From positions 67,963 through 107,645 of the forward strand of contig NZ_OPYN01000038.1 in the NCBI RefSeq assembly GCF_900277125.1: a DNA stretch of 39,683 bases, given 5' to 3'. Positions 37,118 to 39,683 of the stretch are shown in pieces. Within the stretch, counting starts at the first letter, position 1. Each line of letters opens with the position of its first letter. The DNA is from Pseudomonas inefficax (GTDB lineage: Bacteria; Pseudomonadota; Gammaproteobacteria; Pseudomonadales; Pseudomonadaceae). Both the position numbers and the translations under genes were made by a program. The notes under the pieces were generated by a model. It worked only from the letters and a program-made list of their open reading frames with translations, searched no databases and had not been told where the DNA came from.

Positions 37118-38971
37118 ATGCTTGCCGCGAACTCCCGAGCCCATGTCGACTGTGTCAGCAGGGTGCTGAAGAATGCCGACCGCCTGCCGCAGGCGCCGGT
37201 GCCGCCGCTGATCCTCGATTCATGGCGCCGTTCCATGGAGCTGTACCGCCTCGACCCCGGTTCCCAGCAGGGGCCGCGCATCCTGTCTCAAAGCCTGCTC
37301 AACGAATGCCGCGAACGCGCCGAACTGTTCCTGCGCATCGCCAGCGATGCCGTGGCCCGCCTGCATGAGCGGGTACGCGGTGCCGACTACTGCGTGCTGC
37401 TTACCGATGCCCTGGGGCGCACCATCGATTACCGGGTCGAGTCGGCCATCCGCAACGACTGCCGCAAGGCCGGGCTGTACCTGGGCACCTGCTGGTCGGA
37501 AGGCGAGGAGGGCACCTGCGGCGTGGCGGCGGTGTTGACCAGCAAGGCGCCGGTCACGGTGCACAAGCGCGATCACTTCCGCGCTGCTTTCATTGGCCTG
37601 ACCTGTACGGCCGCACCGGTGTTCGACCCGCTGGGCGAGTTGCTGGGCGTGGTGGATGTCTCGGCCTTGCAGTCGCCGGACGACCGCCGCAGCCAGCACC
37701 TGATCCGCCAACTGGTCGAGCAGACTGCCCGCGAGATCGAAAATGCCTTCTTCATGCACAGTGCCCAGGGCCATTGGGTGATGCGTGCCCATGGCACGCC
37801 GGGCTATGTGGAAAGCCAGCCCGACTACCTGCTGGCCTGGGATGGCGATGGTCGCCTGCAGGCGATCAACAGCCTGGCTCGGCAGCGCCTGGTGGAGCAC
37901 CTGGGGCGTTTGCCCGAGCACATTGGCGAACTGTTCGACATGGACCAGTTGCGCCGCGTGAATGCATCGTCCGCTCAACGCCTGCCGGGCTTGGGTGGGC
38001 TGTACGGCCGGGTCAGTGCACCCAGCCAACGGCAGCGTGCGCAGCCATTGCGCCAGGCCCAGGACGCCCGCATCGAGCAGCACCTGCGCCTGGCCACGCG
38101 GGTCAAGGACTGCAACCTGGCGGTGCTGGTGCAAGGCGAGACGGGGGCCGGCAAAGAAGTATTCGCTCGCCAGCTGCATCAGCAAAGCCTGCGTCGCGAT
38201 GGCCCGTTCGTCACCCTGAACTGCGCGGCCATCCCGGAAAGCCTGATCGAGAGCGAACTGTTCGGCTATGTGGCCGGGGCTTTCACCGGGGCTTCCAGCA
38301 AAGGTATGCAGGGGCTGTTGCAGCAGGCCGATGGCGGCACGCTGTTCCTCGACGAAATAGGTGACATGCCGCTGAACCTGCAAACCAGGTTGCTGCGTGT
38401 GCTGGCCGAGGGTGAAGTGGCGCCGCTGGGCGCGGCGCGGCGGGAGCGGGTGGATATCCAGGTGATTTGCGCGACCCATCGCGATTTGTCGGCGATGGTG
38501 GAGGATGGGCGTTTTCGAGAGGATTTGTACTTCCGCCTGGCCAATGCCCGCTTCGAGTTGCCGCCGCTGCGCGAGCGAGAGGACCGCTTGGGGCTGATTC
38601 ACCAGTTGCTGGCCGAGGAGGCAGATGCCTGCGGAGTCGAGGTGGTATTGGCGGATGATGCGCTGCAGGCGCTGCTGGTTTATCGCTGGCCGGGGAATCT
38701 GCGCCAGCTGCGGCAGGTGTTGCGCTATGCCTGTGCGGTGAGTGAGGGCGGGCGGGTGCAGGTGCAGGACCTGCCGCAGGAAGTACGCGGCGAGGTGGTC
38801 GCTTCGGCTGAAAGCAGCATGTCTTGTCCGGCGCGGCAGTTGTTGCTGGATGCACTGATCCGCCATCGCTGGAAGCCGGCTGATGCGGCGCGGGCATTGG
38901 GTATTTCGCGGGCCACCCTGTATCGGCGGGTGCATGAACACCGCATTGAAATGCCGCGGATGAAGGGATAG
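37118..38971 (+). CDS. acoR: Sigma54-dependent activator of acetoin catabolism
   Basis: The 617-residue regulator has an N-terminal AcoR-type GAF region (about residues 70-210: DYCVLLTDALGRTIDYRVES, FDPLGELLGVVDVS). The AAA+ domain has Walker A GETGAGKE at 340-347, a canonical GAFTGA loop at 387-392 and Walker B TLFLDEIGDMP. The Fis-type helix-turn-helix at the C-terminus contains AARALGISRATLYRRV. The ribosome site GGAGG precedes the start. It activates the divergent sigma54 promoter, presumably on sensing acetoin or a related compound. Confidence 0.95.
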   Translation: MLAANSRAHVDCVSRVLKNADRLPQAPVPPLILDSWRRSMELYRLDPGSQQGPRILSQSLLNECRERAELFLRIASDAVARLHERVRGADYCVLLTDALGRTIDYRVESAIRNDCRKAGLYLGTCWSEGEEGTCGVAAVLTSKAPVTVHKRDHFRAAFIGLTCTAAPVFDPLGELLGVVDVSALQSPDDRRSQHLIRQLVEQTAREIENAFFMHSAQGHWVMRAHGTPGYVESQPDYLLAWDGDGRLQAINSLARQRLVEHLGRLPEHIGELFDMDQLRRVNASSAQRLPGLGGLYGRVSAPSQRQRAQPLRQAQDARIEQHLRLATRVKDCNLAVLVQGETGAGKEVFARQLHQQSLRRDGPFVTLNCAAIPESLIESELFGYVAGAFTGASSKGMQGLLQQADGGTLFLDEIGDMPLNLQTRLLRVLAEGEVAPLGAARRERVDIQVICATHRDLSAMVEDGRFREDLYFRLANARFELPPLREREDRLGLIHQLLAEEADACGVEVVLADDALQALLVYRWPGNLRQLRQVLRYACAVSEGGRVQVQDLPQEVRGEVVASAESSMSCPARQLLLDALIRHRWKPADAARALGISRATLYRRVHEHRIEMPRMKG

Positions 38972-38979
38972 GGCCTTGG

Positions 38980-38998
38980 GGGCGCTTTGCGCCCTTTT
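38980..38998 (+). terminator. Terminator-like hairpin after acoR
   Basis: GGGCGC-TTT-GCGCCC is followed by TTTT, 9 bases after the acoR stop. The T-run is short, so strength is uncertain. The hairpin may also be part of an adjacent partial REP. Confidence 0.55.
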
Positions 38999-39001
38999 CG
39001 C

Positions 39002-39140
39002 GACACAAGGCCGCTCCTACAAGGACGGCGTCGCTCCTGAGGTATGCGCGATACCTGTGGGAGCGGGTTCACCCGCGAACACCGGCGAAGCCGGTGCCAT
39101 GCACCGCGTCGCATTCTTCGCGGGTAAACCCGCTCCCACA
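39002..39140. repeat. Partial TGTAGG-type REP and a complete GGGAGCGGG-type REP pair
   Basis: A half copy of the TGTAGG type reads CGACACAAGGCCGCTCCTAC at 39002-39021. A complete pair of the other type (39054-39140) encloses the same ACCGGCGAAGCCGGTGCC middle seen in the 31037-31481 array. The two REP families are thus mixed in one intergenic region (38972-39253). Confidence 0.9.
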
Positions 39141-39253
39141 GCTACCGCACAAGCCTCAAGGGCAGCATGAGTTCTGTAGGAGCGGCCTTGAACTGGCCTA
39201 ATGATCCCGGACACCTCTTAAGGGCGATATGATTCGCCCAATCAGGAGGTTTC

Positions 39254-39562
39254 ATGCAAGAACGAAAGACCTACACCCGCGAGTTCAAGCAACGTGCTGC
39301 CAGCATGGTTCTAGATGACCACTGCTCGATTCCCGACGTCTGCGCATCAATGGACGTCGGCCCTACAGCCCTGCGCCGCTGGGTTGATCAGGTACGTAAA
39401 GAGCGACAGAAGGGCCAGCCAGTAGCCGGTACCAAAGCGATCAGCGACGAACAGCGAGAGCTCCAGCAACTGCGAGCCAAGATCAAGCGCCTGGAGACCG
39501 AGGCTGAAATCTTAAAAAAGGCTACGGCTCTCTTGATGTCGGATCCCGATCGTTTTTCCTGA
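39254..39562 (+). CDS. IS3-family transposase OrfA
   Basis: The 102-residue DNA-binding protein has a helix-turn-helix (FKQRAASMVLDDHCSIPDVC through ALRRWVDQV) and a leucine-zipper-like coil (ELQQLRAKIKRLETEAEILKKATALL). The ribosome site AGGAGG lies just before the start. A slippery heptamer A-AAA-AAG at 39514-39520 in the correct phase would allow a -1 shift into orfB to make the full OrfAB transposase. Confidence 0.93.
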   Translation: MQERKTYTREFKQRAASMVLDDHCSIPDVCASMDVGPTALRRWVDQVRKERQKGQPVAGTKAISDEQRELQQLRAKIKRLETEAEILKKATALLMSDPDRFS

Positions 39563-39683
39563 TCGAGGAACTGAGAGAGTCAGGTTCGTATCCGACCAGC
39601 CTCCTTTGCAGTGCGCTGAGCGTGTCCCGTAGCGCGTTTTATGACTGGCTTCGCCGCCGTTCAGTGCCGAATACCAAGCGTGA
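39520..39683 (+). CDS. IS3-family transposase OrfB, 5' part only
   Basis: In the -1 frame after the slippery site the reading continues FFLIEELRESGSYPTSLLCS and SRSAFYDWLRRRS without a stop to the window edge. This is the usual start of IS3 OrfB before the integrase domain. The DDE catalytic residues lie beyond the window, so activity cannot be judged. The exact translational start is not defined because expression probably needs the frameshift. Confidence 0.85.

Larger units (their letters stand above)
39189..39683 (+). mobile_element. IS3-family insertion sequence, left part
   Basis: The left end is placed at TGAACTGGCC (39189), which directly interrupts a REP half (TGTAGGAGCGGCCTT at 39175-39189). 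The terminal segment TGATCCCGGACACCT is IS3-like. The element contains orfA and the beginning of orfB in the -1 frame and runs off the right edge, so its right end and target duplication are not visible. Confidence 0.85.

Overview
The window is high-GC DNA with dense, mostly overlapping operons. It carries many copies of two short palindromic families: a type with core GGGAGCGGG/CCCGCTCCC and a type with core TGTAGGAGCGGCCTTG. Those repeats, the gene content (acoXABC-bdhA-acoR, an eutBC-permease-aldehyde dehydrogenase block, mpl-ubiX) and the codon use point to a chromosome of the Pseudomonas putida group. This assignment is by recognition; no search was run.

Left third (1-15200). A siderophore locus comes first: a partial periplasmic esterase, a sensor kinase and response regulator pair, and a divergent FhuE-type TonB receptor, with two Fur-box-like sites. 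Next is a gene-poor stretch (5057-5786) holding a strongly structured RNA-like leader, two truncated small genes, a REP pair and a perfect 25-bp hairpin. It is followed by a minus-strand copper operon: CopA multicopper oxidase, a small MDHxM-repeat protein, CopB and a His-tailed cytochrome c. Then come a MacA/MacB-like efflux operon (adaptor, ATPase, two permeases) and an XRE/S24-type repressor whose S24 domain appears to lack its catalytic residues.

Middle (15500-28500). The housekeeping genes ppa, an MtfA-like peptidase, a DedA protein and a GNAT lead into ethanolamine catabolism. That block contains eutC, eutB, an APC-type ethanolamine permease, an acetaldehyde dehydrogenase and a divergent sigma54 activator. 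Two GG-N10-GC promoter candidates lie upstream of the dehydrogenase and the permease. The activator carries a complete 117-bp REP pair in frame between its AAA+ domain and its DNA-binding domain. mpl, ubiX and a small lipoprotein follow on the plus strand.

Right third (28500-39683). There is an NAD(P)-binding protein, a lipoprotein of about 11 MORN repeats fused to a caspase/legumain-like peptidase domain, and a four-unit tandem REP array of about 119-bp period. The acetoin operon acoX-acoA-acoB-acoC-bdhA follows, with a canonical sigma54 promoter and a 17-bp upstream dyad, and the divergent activator acoR. The window ends inside an IS3-family insertion sequence that sits in a REP.

Metabolic logic: ethanolamine ammonia-lyase and acetoin cleavage both release acetaldehyde, and the aldehyde dehydrogenase gene lies between the two pathways. 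Both blocks appear to be driven by sigma54 activators of the same GAF/AAA+/Fis architecture.
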